Shown here: positions 19,241 through 28,463 of the stretch, piece after piece
Numbering within the stretch: position 1 is the first letter of the stretch
Layout: the number at the start of each line of letters is the position of its first letter
NCBI GenBank assembly: GCA_019137255.1
Contig: WPDH01000101.1
Location: 186,001 to 250,000 of the forward strand
Length of the DNA: 64,000 bases
Origin: Corinectria fuckeliana
Taxonomy: Eukaryota > Ascomycota > Sordariomycetes > Hypocreales > Nectriaceae
Direction of reading: 5' to 3'
Made by a program: the position numbers and the translations under genes
The notes under the pieces: model-generated
Database searches by the model: none
What the model was told of the DNA's origin: nothing
The model's input: only the letters and a program-made list of their open reading frames with translations

Positions 19241-20941
19241 ATGTCGAAGCAAACTCCAGAACCCCTCAACGGCGCAACTCCTTCCGAGCCAAGTGCAACC
19301 TCTTCCGAGCCAACGACCAGCAGCGTTTCCGCTCCCAAGCCCATCTATGCCGGCTACGGCAGTGTCGGCCATATTCCTGCGACCGATATCGACTACCCAC
19401 AAGGCGAATGGGACAAGGATGAAAGCAAAGGAGCCCACCGGGGTGAACAAATTCTCGACATCTTATCTAATGTTACGGGCAAAGCAGGCAGGCCAGGCCG
19501 CCGCTACAGAAGCCGCAGGTCTAGCAAGATTCCGGATTCCAAGAGCTATTATGTTCTCTCAGATGGCCCACAGCAGCAGGTACATAATCCGCCTCAAGGG
19601 TGGGTAGACGCCAGCTACTATGACGAGAATCCCTGGTACGGTCATCGTGGCCAAGTACCAATTTTTAGTCTGGGCCGGCCGTTGCCACATGTAGTCCGCC
19701 GCAAGGTCCGACGAACAAGAGGCACAGACATCCAAGATGTCGAATTGGGGAACGAGAAGACTCCGTCCACCACTTGCCACCCGGTCCAGTCACAGTTACC
19801 AAACCGTTGCTCGGCTCGCGATATACAGCAGCAACAGGCCTTTATGACAGCAGCAGGCGTGTCACACAGCGGAAGGTTGAACGACGCCGGCCAGCCTGTC
19901 TTCGACTACTTCCCAGATGACTCTGACCACGAGGAGCAATCTCAATCGGAGGGCCGGGCAACAGCCGGCAACGACGAAGAGCAAACGCACCGTCGACAAC
20001 CCGCGAAGCAACCCGAGTTCAAGATCGACGGCGATCCATTGGGCCATCGAGAAGATCAGGAGGTGGAAGAGGGCAAGAAGGACCCGAACGAGCTGCGAAA
20101 CTGGTGGGCGAGGCTTCGAGCGAGGCATCCGGAGCCGCTGGCAGAGTTCCTGGCCACCTGTGTGGCTATTTTTCTCGGCCTCGCAGGTACCCTATCTGTC
20201 AATCTGTCGGCCAATCATAAAATGACGTACGGAAACTATGAGACGTCGTGTTGGGCCTGGGGCTTCGCATGGATGTTCGGTATCTACCTCGGCGGAGGCA
20301 TCTCGGGCGCTCACATGAACCCGGCCGTGTCGATATCACTTTCTGTATTTCGCGGCTTCCCGTGGAGGAAATGCGCACTATATGTCAGCGTTCAGTTTCT
20401 CGCGAGCCTTGCTGCAGGCGCGCTTGCATACGGCATCTTCGCCGATTCGATTCGCCACGTGGATCCCCATATGACGGACCTGTCGAGGACCTTCTTCTCC
20501 ACTCCGCAGGAATGGGTTTCCATGGGCTCTGCCCTCTGCAACCAAGTCGCGGGCAGCGCCATCATGATGATGGCAGTCCTGGCACTCGGCGATGATCAGA
20601 ACAACCCACCAGGTGCGGGCATGCACGCGCTCGTTCTCGGACTGCTTCTCACGACGTTGAAGTTCACGCTGGGCTATAACATTGGAACAGCGCTGAACCC
20701 GGCCTCTGACTTTGGGCCCCGCCTAGTGGCCTACGCAGTTGGCTACAGAGATCCGCACGTCTTCCGGACGCATTGGTGGATTTACGGGCCATGGCTGGGC
20801 ACCATGCTGGGCTCGGTGGTGGGTTGCGTGCTGTATGATGGTTGCGTGTTTGTGGGGACGGAAAGCCCAGTCAACTACAAGTTGAGTCCTCGACTGAAAA
20901 GGGGAGCAAGAAAAGTGTTCTCACAGTCAAGGAACAACTAA
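19241..20941 (+). CDS. Aquaporin / aquaglyceroporin (MIP family) with long N-terminal tail
   Basis: Single exon, 566 residues. The first ~285 are hydrophilic and low in structure, rich in Pro, Gln, Glu; residues ~290-530 form a six-helix MIP channel. The two pore half-helices are visible: first NPA in SGAHMNPAVS (Asn360) and second in GTALNPASDFGPR (Asn486). The Asp after the second NPA (xDFGPR) is the mark of glycerol-facilitating members. The residue directly after the second NPA, normally the selectivity-filter Arg (NPAR), is Ser here (codon TCT). Long N-terminal tails are usual for fungal Fps1-like and related aquaglyceroporins, where they regulate gating. It is expected to move glycerol or other small neutral solutes across the plasma membrane. 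ATG chosen because it opens the frame 4 nt after a CTAG in a pyrimidine-rich leader. Confidence 0.85.
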   Translation: MSKQTPEPLNGATPSEPSATSSEPTTSSVSAPKPIYAGYGSVGHIPATDIDYPQGEWDKDESKGAHRGEQILDILSNVTGKAGRPGRRYRSRRSSKIPDSKSYYVLSDGPQQQVHNPPQGWVDASYYDENPWYGHRGQVPIFSLGRPLPHVVRRKVRRTRGTDIQDVELGNEKTPSTTCHPVQSQLPNRCSARDIQQQQAFMTAAGVSHSGRLNDAGQPVFDYFPDDSDHEEQSQSEGRATAGNDEEQTHRRQPAKQPEFKIDGDPLGHREDQEVEEGKKDPNELRNWWARLRARHPEPLAEFLATCVAIFLGLAGTLSVNLSANHKMTYGNYETSCWAWGFAWMFGIYLGGGISGAHMNPAVSISLSVFRGFPWRKCALYVSVQFLASLAAGALAYGIFADSIRHVDPHMTDLSRTFFSTPQEWVSMGSALCNQVAGSAIMMMAVLALGDDQNNPPGAGMHALVLGLLLTTLKFTLGYNIGTALNPASDFGPRLVAYAVGYRDPHVFRTHWWIYGPWLGTMLGSVVGCVLYDGCVFVGTESPVNYKLSPRLKRGARKVFSQSRNN

Positions 20942-21039
20942 GGAAGGGATAGAGTAAAGAGTCTAGAGTCTATTTTATTAGTGTTTAGCTCACTTTAGTA
21001 TAAACACATAAAATGCCAAAGACCACCGAGGAACGAGAT

Positions 21040-21340
21040 ATTCCCCTGCAAACAGCTTCGAAGGAAGAAACAGCTTTAGCCTTCCTACATTGGCTCCAGT
21101 CAGTACCTCCACTCACCTGGATTGTATACTCAGACGACTCTATGTCCTCAGAGCAGCCCTAAACCTTCCAGAATCAACAACACAAGGCATAGTGATATGC
21201 CTAGACAACTTAGCAATAGGCAGAGACTTCAATAGATTCATCAAGATAGCAAGACAAGCGCCTTCTTCGAAAAGATTTACCCTCGCCACTCGACGAAACC
21301 GACCCAGGCCGCACTCGTGTGCCCACTTATCCCTTTAGAT
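21040..21340 (+). mobile_element. Probable RNase H fragment of a retroelement
   Basis: A plus-strand frame reads LYVLRAALNLPESTTQGIVI-CLDNLAIG..., which resembles the RNase H segment of fungal non-LTR elements (pattern ELxALxxALxxxxxxxxIVVCLDN with the catalytic Asp). No flanking reverse transcriptase is present, and there is no terminal structure. Assignment by pattern only. Confidence 0.35.
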
Positions 21341-21580
21341 TTCCCCCCTTTCATTTGTTCCTATTCTCAAACAACTAAATAAAGTCACATCGGGGTGTTG
21401 CCGTTGTAAATGTCTTGCACCGGACTATCAAGTTCAGCTAGCTGGCAGTAGCTTTTTATAGTTGAGAGCTCAGCCAAGCCAAGTGAAATCAAACATTGAA
21501 TAATAGTGTTTGTCTTGAATGAACCATGTTTGCTGGAGGATCCTGTTCTTTTTGCCCATGAGTCAGATACTGAGAGAGTA

Positions 21581-22243
21581 TTATGTTTTCAAGTGGCAAA
21601 GTACAAACCTCTGCTTTTTGATCAAATCCGTATGCTCGGTCACCTGCCTATTGAGCCAGATGCAGAGGCCAACCAGTCCAATAAATGCCGGAGGAAAACC
21701 AGGAAGGGCCGAGTCGTGGGCGGAGAGCAGACCCGCTAGAAAAACGGCATGAGCGTAAATGGTTGAGTGTGAATGCAATTTTTGTAGTCCAATAAGGTTA
21801 GAGAAGAAGATTATAATCCGAGTGTAGATGAATCCGTTTAAAATCTTTACAGAACCCCGATGAAGCTTGGTACTACCGAAGAGGAAAGCCACTGTAGTAA
21901 GGATAGGACGGATGAACCCAGATACTTGATAGGTTGGGCGTGTTGTTCGATCTCCACGTACTAGCGTCTTAGCGAGACGTATGGTTGTAATGGACTGGAC
22001 GAAGCACATGAATAAATCGAGGGCGTCTGGAACGGGTTGCTGAAAGATGCTTAGCGTGTGGTAGCGGATGATTTCGAATGCTCCTGCGATCATGTGTAGT
22101 ACAAGTGGAATTGCACTTCTTTTGTGGAACTTTGTGGTGTAAGCCGGTGCAGTTCGCCTTGTATGGTAGAGCAATATCCCAATGAACAAACAGGGCGTCC
22201 CCAACGAAGAGAATGTAGTTGTATTCTCAAGAGAATTCCACAT
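21581..22243 (-). CDS. Polytopic membrane protein of unknown function
   Basis: Single exon of 220 residues from the ATG at 22243 (MWNSLENTTTF); an in-frame ATG at 22330 would add 29 residues that look non-conserved. At least five hydrophobic helices are visible: LGTPCLFIGILLY, IPLVLHMIAGAFEI, LDLFMCFVQSITTI, IRPILTTVAFLFG and the C-terminal ALPGFPPAFIGLVGLCIWL. Characteristic blocks: HMIAGAFEIIRYHTL, PDALDLFMCFVQS, VRGDRTTRPTYQ and NGFIYTRIIIFFSN. I have the impression of a fungal family of small integral membrane proteins of this pattern, but I know no function or name for it. No catalytic motif is visible. It is convergent with the aquaporin gene. Confidence 0.65.
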   Translation of the reverse strand: MWNSLENTTTFSSLGTPCLFIGILLYHTRRTAPAYTTKFHKRSAIPLVLHMIAGAFEIIRYHTLSIFQQPVPDALDLFMCFVQSITTIRLAKTLVRGDRTTRPTYQVSGFIRPILTTVAFLFGSTKLHRGSVKILNGFIYTRIIIFFSNLIGLQKLHSHSTIYAHAVFLAGLLSAHDSALPGFPPAFIGLVGLCIWLNRQVTEHTDLIKKQRFVLCHLKT

Positions 22244-22330
22244 AGTGCTGGTCTGTTTTGATTCACTTAGAAGGAGATAGACTGAAGGGCGAATGATATG
22301 TCGAGAAAGAAATTGGGATGAAAAGATCAA

Positions 22331-23079
22331 CTTTAGCGATTGATGAAAGTAGGTTATAACGAGATTAAGAAGATATTTAAATGTTTAAGCTGCATAATGA
22401 TTATCTTGACTGGCACTCTTTTCTCTGATAATATTAAACATCACCAAGACAATAAATAGAGTGGCTATACGTTATAAGTACAAACAATTCAAATTTAGCG
22501 ATTAGTGAAACATGAATTCGGTCCGATTTTCCAAAGCGAGGAAAGCATACAGAGAGATCGGTCCGGTGGCGTGTTCAGGACTGAGTCAGACAGTGATGAG
22601 TTGTCTGTCTTAGTAAGTGTTATGTTTTAGAGGGGGATGTCAGCTAATACAACTGCCATGCTTGAGCCAAGCCATCCACCTCGAGAGTCGTGGACGGACT
22701 ATACAGTGATGTATTAGAAAAGGGAGAGAACAGGAAGAAAGTGGGAGCTGCAGACTTATATCACACTAAGCTTCTGGTAGGTTCTACCTTCCCTTACGCC
22801 TGCCTTCTTGATAGCACCGCCCTGTCGCATCCTTCATGAGACAGATTGCTCCAGCGCCCGCACCGCTAAGGCCTATGATGCCACAGGGATACAATTGCTA
22901 GTGTGACGAGATCCAATTGACGCGGGAACCCATACATATAAGCAGATCATTTAGCTTAAGGCAAATAGCTATTAGCCTGGGCTGAGTGTGAATGCCACCG
23001 GATCTGTTGAGCGAGCTAAGGACTCTAAATGTTCCCTATATTCCACTCGTCGGAGCCTAACTGCTGCACTTTGCAGCTG
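22331..23079. other. Intergenic, no gene seen
   Basis: About 750 bases upstream of the membrane-protein gene. No ORF of note; moderately AT-rich near 22,380-22,480. Confidence 0.45.
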
Positions 23080-23394
23080 GCTCGCTCTCCCAGAGGCGTT
23101 CTTCAACACTGTGCGTCGTTTGCACGGAAATTGCTTAGTGTCGTCTTCCTCGTCATCAGTGTCGTTGGACCTATCATCCTCCTCCTGCTTTCTCATATCG
23201 CTCTCTGACGGGGAGGGACACTAGTCGTGGTGCGCATTGCTCTCCAAGACGTTGCCGACAGAAGCGTCTTTCTCGCACCACTAGGGCCGACCGCCGATCC
23301 CATTAACATTTTAGTCGTGCTTAGCCTTATCATGGCAATGAGTACTGCCGCCCTACGAGAGCGTAGGCCTTCAGCCTGGGCCTGGCTGGCGTGA
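23080..23394 (+). pseudogene. Possible remnant of a membrane-protein gene
   Basis: In one plus frame the DNA reads a strong hydrophobic helix (LLSVVFLVISVVGPIILLLL, then SHIAL and a stop); about 15 bases later another frame continues VVVRIALQDVADRSVFLAPL and NILVVLSLIMAMSTA up to a stop at 23392-23394. Two consecutive hydrophobic blocks separated by a frameshift suggest the end of a decayed membrane protein. The family is not recognised. Serine-rich and Asp-rich reading of other frames here is a by-product of the (TCN)n codon pattern. Confidence 0.25.
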
Positions 23395-24294
23395 TTCGGC
23401 GTCAGCGACACCAGGCCTCCGTACTAACTGGATCATACATACACTAGTTAGTTCAACCGACGAGCATGTCCAGAACGTCTGCATCGTCAGCCACATATAT
23501 TGCTATCAGATAGAGTTTCTAGAGTCTAGGACCATACCGGATACCCACCACTTCCTTTGTTCCAGCTTTTGTCGTACAATCGTTACGGAACCTGGCCTCA
23601 CGATTCATCATGAAAGGATGGAGAGGAAAACAACGATGGTGATGTTCATGTAGATTGGTTATAAATAAGGACAGGATTTTAGATGGGACGTGGGAGGGAA
23701 TGATGGACAACTATCGCGCTTTAAACAGCAGCAGCAACGAAATCGCAAGCTCCCATGCACTTTAGCTATCACATGTTTAGAATTACCCACGTTCGGAAAG
23801 CCTGAGGCTGTGCAAAATAATTACCAAGGACGCAGGAGTGTAGACGTCGCATTGTTGTATCTCCGTAAATCCATACAACTACTACAAAGAGACTCTGCCA
23901 AGGCAAGCAATTTAGGGGTACGGAGCTTCGTCAGCCCCAGTATCACCTCTACGGCAGCTCTTGGGAGACAACAGCCGGGAAAGCGAGAAGCTTGACCAAT
24001 GAGTGAACGCAGCCGTGGTGGCATGTAGCCCCTGGCTCGGGAGAGCATCCGGGTCTGATGTGACCGAGCCGACTTCAAGTCCTTCTACCGCGACACGTAC
24101 CATCGCTTCCGGGAGGCAGCTACTGTGCCGCGTCAAGACTTGATAGGCTTAAAGGGAGGCGAGCGATCTCTTTCTTGGATGCCGGCAGCTATCTCGACTT
24201 GTGAGCAAGGACAGTATGGACAAGGCCGACGCGGTAATAGTTCTAAGACTAGCGCCAGGCGCTACATACCGGGTCGCCTTCTAACATTCCCTGG
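23395..24294. other. Intergenic, no gene seen
   Basis: About 900 bases with short frames only. No motif, RNA gene or repeat recognised. Confidence 0.4.
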
Positions 24295-24460
24295 TTAGGC
24301 TATTTATATTAAGTTATGCTGTTAGGGCTATATTATCTATTTATTTAGGTTATAAACTTATAATTCTTACTTCTTATTTGCTTTATTACTGTTAATAAGA
24401 AAACTTAGTATATTACTTTTTACTATATTATTATATATTATATTTTATATCTTACTAGGC
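24295..24460. repeat. Short AT-rich, RIP-like island
   Basis: About 165 bases consist almost entirely of A and T, with TTA/TAT words and practically no CpA or TpG, in sharp contrast to the flanks. This is the composition left by repeat-induced point mutation in ascomycetes, so it probably marks the remainder of a repeated element. Too short to say which. Confidence 0.5.
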
Positions 24461-24698
24461 CCTGCGGAGAAGAGAACCCGATTTGAGGACGATATGACTA
24501 AGGAGGCCAGCCGGCTTCGTAGGGATCCTGCCGTGGATCACCCCCCTACACGAGCAACTGACCCCCATTTCAATGAGCCGTCCCTGGCTCAAGTAATCAA
24601 CTGATATGCCCTCATTGGCCCCATGCATGTAAGCAACTGATTCTTTCCACATCCACGCCATGCCTGTACCCCACCCATTCCAGGGCACACCCCCTCTC

Positions 24699-25803
24699 TC
24701 AAAGCTCCTCCGCTGGGAACTGGGCGATCAACTTCTCACAGGCAAGTTGTAGCTCCAACTGTTCCACGATAAATGCCATGCCCATGACCACCTTCAATTG
24801 TGGTTGCAACAAAGGCCACAAAGTGACGAGGGTGTCAGTGTTTATATCTTGGCGTACCGTCCACAAAAGCCGGAGAACAGACACCAGCATGGGGCCGCCT
24901 ACCTGCTGCCCCTTGTCAACGAGGCCTGGTGGGAGAAGTGCATATTTTTCCAGACCGGCCAACTGTTTGGCTGTTCCAGCTCCCATCAGTCTCAGCAGCA
25001 CAAAAGGGGCCTCCCGCAGCGCTGATGCCAGTCGTAGGCTTCCCGTTTCAGGGTCCCCATTCACCATCTCAGACACTCGGCTCAGAGGTCTCATCACGTG
25101 GTGCTTCACCGATACAAAATAACTGCTCAGGACCCGGATGTGGGTGCCTGTTGGGGCCTCCAAATACTTTTCCAGTAGGGTCCAGTCAACGGCTCGGTCG
25201 CGATTTCGTCTGAACATGTCCCGTATTTTGAGCCGGGCGGCGTCGTCGTACTGGTCCTCAGGGACTTCCATGGCCCTGGCCCCCCACTCTTCATTCGTCA
25301 GGATGGTCTCCTCCATTGACTCCACCGCGGGGATTGTCATGAGATCTGTTTTCGGTTCATGAGAGTAGGTGATGTTTCCCAGTCGTCCTTCACTTGCAGC
25401 AGCTTCCATATCCCGTCTCTAGATCATCCCATCTGAATGCCATCTCCTCTGCCGAGAAGTACAGCTCTTCGACCGGTATTCCCATCCTGCGTATAACCCC
25501 CGTCCGGTCCTCGTTGCGGTGCTTCAGCTCCTCCCTGATGTAGGGGGGCATGCCCACGTCTGGCATGAACTGGGCTATATGGCCTTGGACGGACTCCAGT
25601 GTCCCATCCAGCCGGGTCGTCTTCCACTCGCGGGCTGGCATCGGCACCAGGTCGGCAACAACCGGCCCCACGAACTCCGCGCATCCAGTCAGTGCTCTGT
25701 CATGGCTCTGTTCCTCAGGGTCATCCACAAGAGGGGGTCCCTCATTCGTCGCGGCTGGTGCATCATGGGTTGGATCTGGCGGTTGGTTCTCTTCTGCATC
25801 CAT
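24699..25803 (-). CDS. Unrecognised acidic protein, reading frame shifted once
   Basis: A minus-strand frame from ATG 25803 (MDAEENQPPDPTHDAPAA) runs to a stop near 25,390; a second frame, +1 relative to it, starts within ~20 bases (MEAAASEGRLGNITYSHE) and runs to 24699. They overlap and read naturally as one protein of about 370 residues: disordered Pro/Glu-rich start, then GHIAQFMPDVGMPPYIREEL, YFSAEEMAFRWDDLETG, and a helical C-terminal part (LRLASALREAPFVLLRLMG; VMGMAFIVEQLELQLACEKL). No donor/acceptor pair fits the junction, so a one-base insertion at about 25,415 or programmed slippage are the options. No known domain recognised. The ORF extends upstream into the tandem repeats, but the ATG chosen lies downstream of them. 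Confidence 0.45.
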
Positions 25804-25879
25804 CGTAGCAGGGGGGTCGGTGTTCGTGACGGAAGGCTGTCGTGGGGGCTTCGGCAGGGTCTGACGTCGTCTGGTCAGT

Positions 25880-26260
25880 GAGTCGACTTGTCCTGGGGAC
25901 TCTCGCGATTCCCGTGGGTGGCTGATGGAGACCACGGACAGCGGGGGTGGTGGTGAGGATGCGCGTAGACGTGTAGAGCAAGGCACCGCGTGTTGGCCCT
26001 GGCGTAAGGCTGGTCTGAAGGCAAGTCGGGTCAGGGGTCCTCGTGACTCCGGTTAGAGGCTGATGGAGACCACGGACAGCGGGGGTGGTGGTGAAGGATG
26101 TGGATAGAAGCGTTGAACAAGGCACCCCAGGTCGTCCTGGCGCTTCCCGGTCTCAAGGCGAGTCGGGTCAGAAGGTCCTCGTGATCCTGGTGGAAAGCTG
26201 GTGGAACTGGAGATGGTGGTGATGATGGTGAAGATTGTGGGTGAAAGGTGAAAGTGTAGG
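25880..26260. repeat. 138-bp tandem repeat (two full, two partial units)
   Basis: The block starting GCTGATGGAGACCACGG at 25921 recurs at 26059, and a more diverged copy (GCTGGTGGAACTGGAG) at 26197, giving a constant spacing of 138 bp. The first 35 bases of the first two units are identical; the rest differ at many places. A partial unit precedes 25921. It lies just upstream of the ATG at 25803 on the minus strand, so in the 5' region of that gene. Confidence 0.75.
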
Positions 26261-26516
26261 GTGTAGCACACCAGAGCCTTTGTAGGCTAAGGTTTTCTTC
26301 ACGAGTAAGGATGATTCACAGCTGAGGCCGTGCCGAGATTCCAGTTTGTTTCTTCTCCCATTTCCGCAGGGACTCCCTCACAAAACTAGTGGTCAACAAA
26401 ACAGGCAGCTCAGAGCACATAGTGGGGTAACAAGTTTTCTTTCTCTCCATTTTCTGATACTGTGTCGTTCTGGTTTAAATATATGACCACCCCTTTTCCC
26501 ACTGAAGATACCATTT

Positions 26517-26529
26517 GGGGGGGGGGGGG
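26517..26529. repeat. G13 homopolymer
   Basis: A run of 13 G interrupts otherwise AT/GC-balanced intergenic DNA. It could form a G-rich structure, or be an unstable or misassembled site. No gene overlaps it. Confidence 0.9.
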
Positions 26530-26927
26530 TTCAGCCGGGGACCACCCTCAGGGGCCACTCAGTCTCTTTTGATGTACCCCTTACGTGTCCGCGAAGTGCA
26601 ACCAGAAGAAATCGTTTCATGGTTTCATGACAGTAAACATAGTACACACAGCGACATGGCTACGACAGATGAGTATCGATTTCTTGGGAAGATGTCTAGA
26701 CTCGTGTTGTCAAAGACAAGAAGCAAACTCAGAAAACAATTCGTTATCAATTAAAAAGCAGACCGATAAATAAACGCAAAGCTCAGCATCAAAAACACAC
26801 CTCCAGCCATCCATCCATCCACTCGTTCAACCATCCACTCGTTCAATCATCAGGGTATACTGATATAAGCACAAAGAAGAATTCTTGATCGTCGTCGTCA
26901 TCATTGCCTCACTACATCTTAGGCCCC

Positions 26928-27929
26928 TCAAAGGCGGCCAATCCCAGTCCCAGTGGCCTTGTCGCTGTCGTTGCCCTTCCCAGACCGCCGTTTAACCTCA
27001 GCTCGCTGTGCAGTGTTTTGAGGGGGGCCGCCACCACGCGGGGTGGGGTCGGTTGGCTTCTTGGCCCTGCTGGAGACGGACGTGGAGGCGGGGTCGACGG
27101 ACGAGGACACAGCAACAGAGCTGGAGACGACAGGGAAGCCGGAGGCGACATGGGAGGAGGAAGCGTCTGTGGAGGGCTTAGAGCCCTTTCGCTTGGACTC
27201 GGCGGCGACGCTGCCCAGCTTAAGGTCGTTGTTTTGGCCGTTGTCGTTGTTGGGGGGGTCATTGTTTGGGGGGTCGTCGTTGGAGGGGTCGTCGTTGGAG
27301 GGGTCGTCGTTGCTGGGGGGGTCGTTGCTGTTGGGGGGGTCGTCGTCGTTGTTGTCGACGCGGGGTCGACGCCCACGTGGGCACAAGCAGCAGCAGAGAC
27401 GGCCAAAGAAGCGGCAGACGGCCAAGAACGGGGCCAAGACCCAGGTTGAGACCCAGCTCGAAACGGGGATCTAGCCCGAGACGAAGGCCCACCAGGGTGG
27501 GAGACGGTCGCAAAGAAGGTCCCAGAGACCAACCCAGAACGCCCTGCCCTGGTCGGTGAAGAGCGAGGAACTCAGAAAGACGAGGATGCTGGCCCAGAAA
27601 GCAGCCAGAAGGACCAAGGGAGACGTCGAAGCCGCGGAGGGAGACGGGACGGGGCAAGGACAGAGGGGACCGACAGGGTCGGGAGCCCCGAGACAGGAGA
27701 GAAGGGACGGACAGTCCATAATAGAGGGCAAGTCGGGGCAGGGTGGGGAGTCTTGGCAGGGCGCGTAGTCAGGGCAGGGCACGTAGTCAGGGCAGGCCAG
27801 AATCGAAGGGCAGGCTGGGCAGGCGGGACAAGCGGGACAAGCGGGACAAGCGGGACAAGCGGGACAGACGGCGGGTGGCTGCACGGTTGGCTGCGCGTCC
27901 TGGCAGTCTGCACCCAGATTTTCGGCCAT
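26928..27929 (-). CDS. Low-complexity protein with CPA repeats, two membrane helices and Asn-Asp-Pro repeats; in-frame stop
   Basis: From an ATG in strong context (ACAGCCATGG, 27929) the minus strand encodes a Cys-Pro-Ala array (CPACPACPACPACP), further CPDY/CPD motifs, a hydrophobic helix (PLVLLAAFWASILVFLSSSL), then a TAG at 27471-27473; the same frame continues without shift through a second helix (VLAPFLAVCRFFGRLCCCLC), an NDDP/NDPP repeat, and a Ser/Thr/Lys-rich tail to 26928. In all 333 codons. That codon use and protein character continue past the TAG argues for a single gene with a point nonsense mutation (CAG or TGG to TAG), or readthrough; I see no intron that removes it. The function is unknown; Cys-rich clusters next to a helix suggest membrane anchoring. 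Confidence 0.45.
27249..27350. repeat. 15-bp GGGGTCGTCGTTGGA-type tandem repeat
   Basis: About six imperfect 15-bp units; on the minus strand they encode the NDDPS/NDDPP repeats of the overlapping gene. Units keep a length that is a multiple of three, so expansion or contraction leaves the frame intact. Confidence 0.7.
27817..27868. repeat. 9-bp GGGACAAGC tandem repeat
   Basis: Five to six near-perfect copies of a 9-bp unit, encoding Cys-Pro-Ala on the minus strand. Near identity at the DNA level points to recent expansion. Confidence 0.85.
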
Positions 27930-28019
27930 GGCTGTGTGGTCTTCCTGTTCGTGTCAGTATTGGTAGACAGAGAGCATGAGGACGCGGGAGACGAACGAAC
28001 AGTAGGCAGCGACGCGAAG

Positions 28020-28240
28020 AGGCGTGAAGCTGAAGCGAGCGGCGGCGGCAAGAGTGCGGCGGCGGCGAGAGTGAGAGGGGGCGGCTGCGCGAGGGCGGCG
28101 AGAAGACTGGGAGAGGGCGGCGGCAAAAGAGCGGCGGCGAGAGGACTGGGAGAGGGCAGCGGCGCGAGGGCGGCGGCGAGAGGAGTAAGAGGGGGCAGCG
28201 AGAAGAGTGCGGCGGCGAGAGGGCGGCGGCGATGTGAGGT
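28020..28240. repeat. GC-rich purine-biased low-complexity block
   Basis: Dense GGCGGCG/GAGAGG words with imperfect ~45-bp periodicity (GGCGAGAGGACTGGGAGAGG occurs twice at about this spacing). Strong G-over-C strand bias. It opens frames in several registers, none convincing as a protein. Confidence 0.6.
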
Positions 28241-28316
28241 TGCAAAGGTTGCAAAGGTTGGAGGGGGCTGTAGTCAAAGTAAGTAAGGTAGGTGGGTGGG
28301 TAATGTGTGTGTCTGC

Positions 28317-28463
28317 CTTGTTGCTGAGGTGTCTGCCTTGGTACCTGAGGTGCCTGCCCTGGTACCTGAGGTGTCTGCCTTGGTACCTGAGGTGCCTGCC
28401 CTGGTACCTGAGGTGCCTGCCTTGGTACCTGAGGTGCCTGCCTTGGTACCTGAGGTGTCTAAG
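28317..28463. repeat. 21-bp minisatellite, about seven units
   Basis: Unit GGTACCTGAGGTGYCTGCCY repeated at exactly 21 bp, the first copy diverged (TTGCTGAGGTGTCTGCC). Each full unit contains the palindrome GGTACC. The repeat is open in frame on both strands, but no flanking coding signal supports translation; it lies upstream of the CPA-repeat gene. Confidence 0.9.

Noticed and set aside
27043..27559. Plus-strand Gly/Arg-rich frames over the CPA-repeat gene
   Set aside because: They are products of the GC-rich repeats in antisense; no start context, and composition is purely repeat-driven.
28317..28463. Regular repeats as a possible CRISPR array
   Set aside because: Units are contiguous 21-bp copies without unique spacers, and the genome is fungal; it is a minisatellite.
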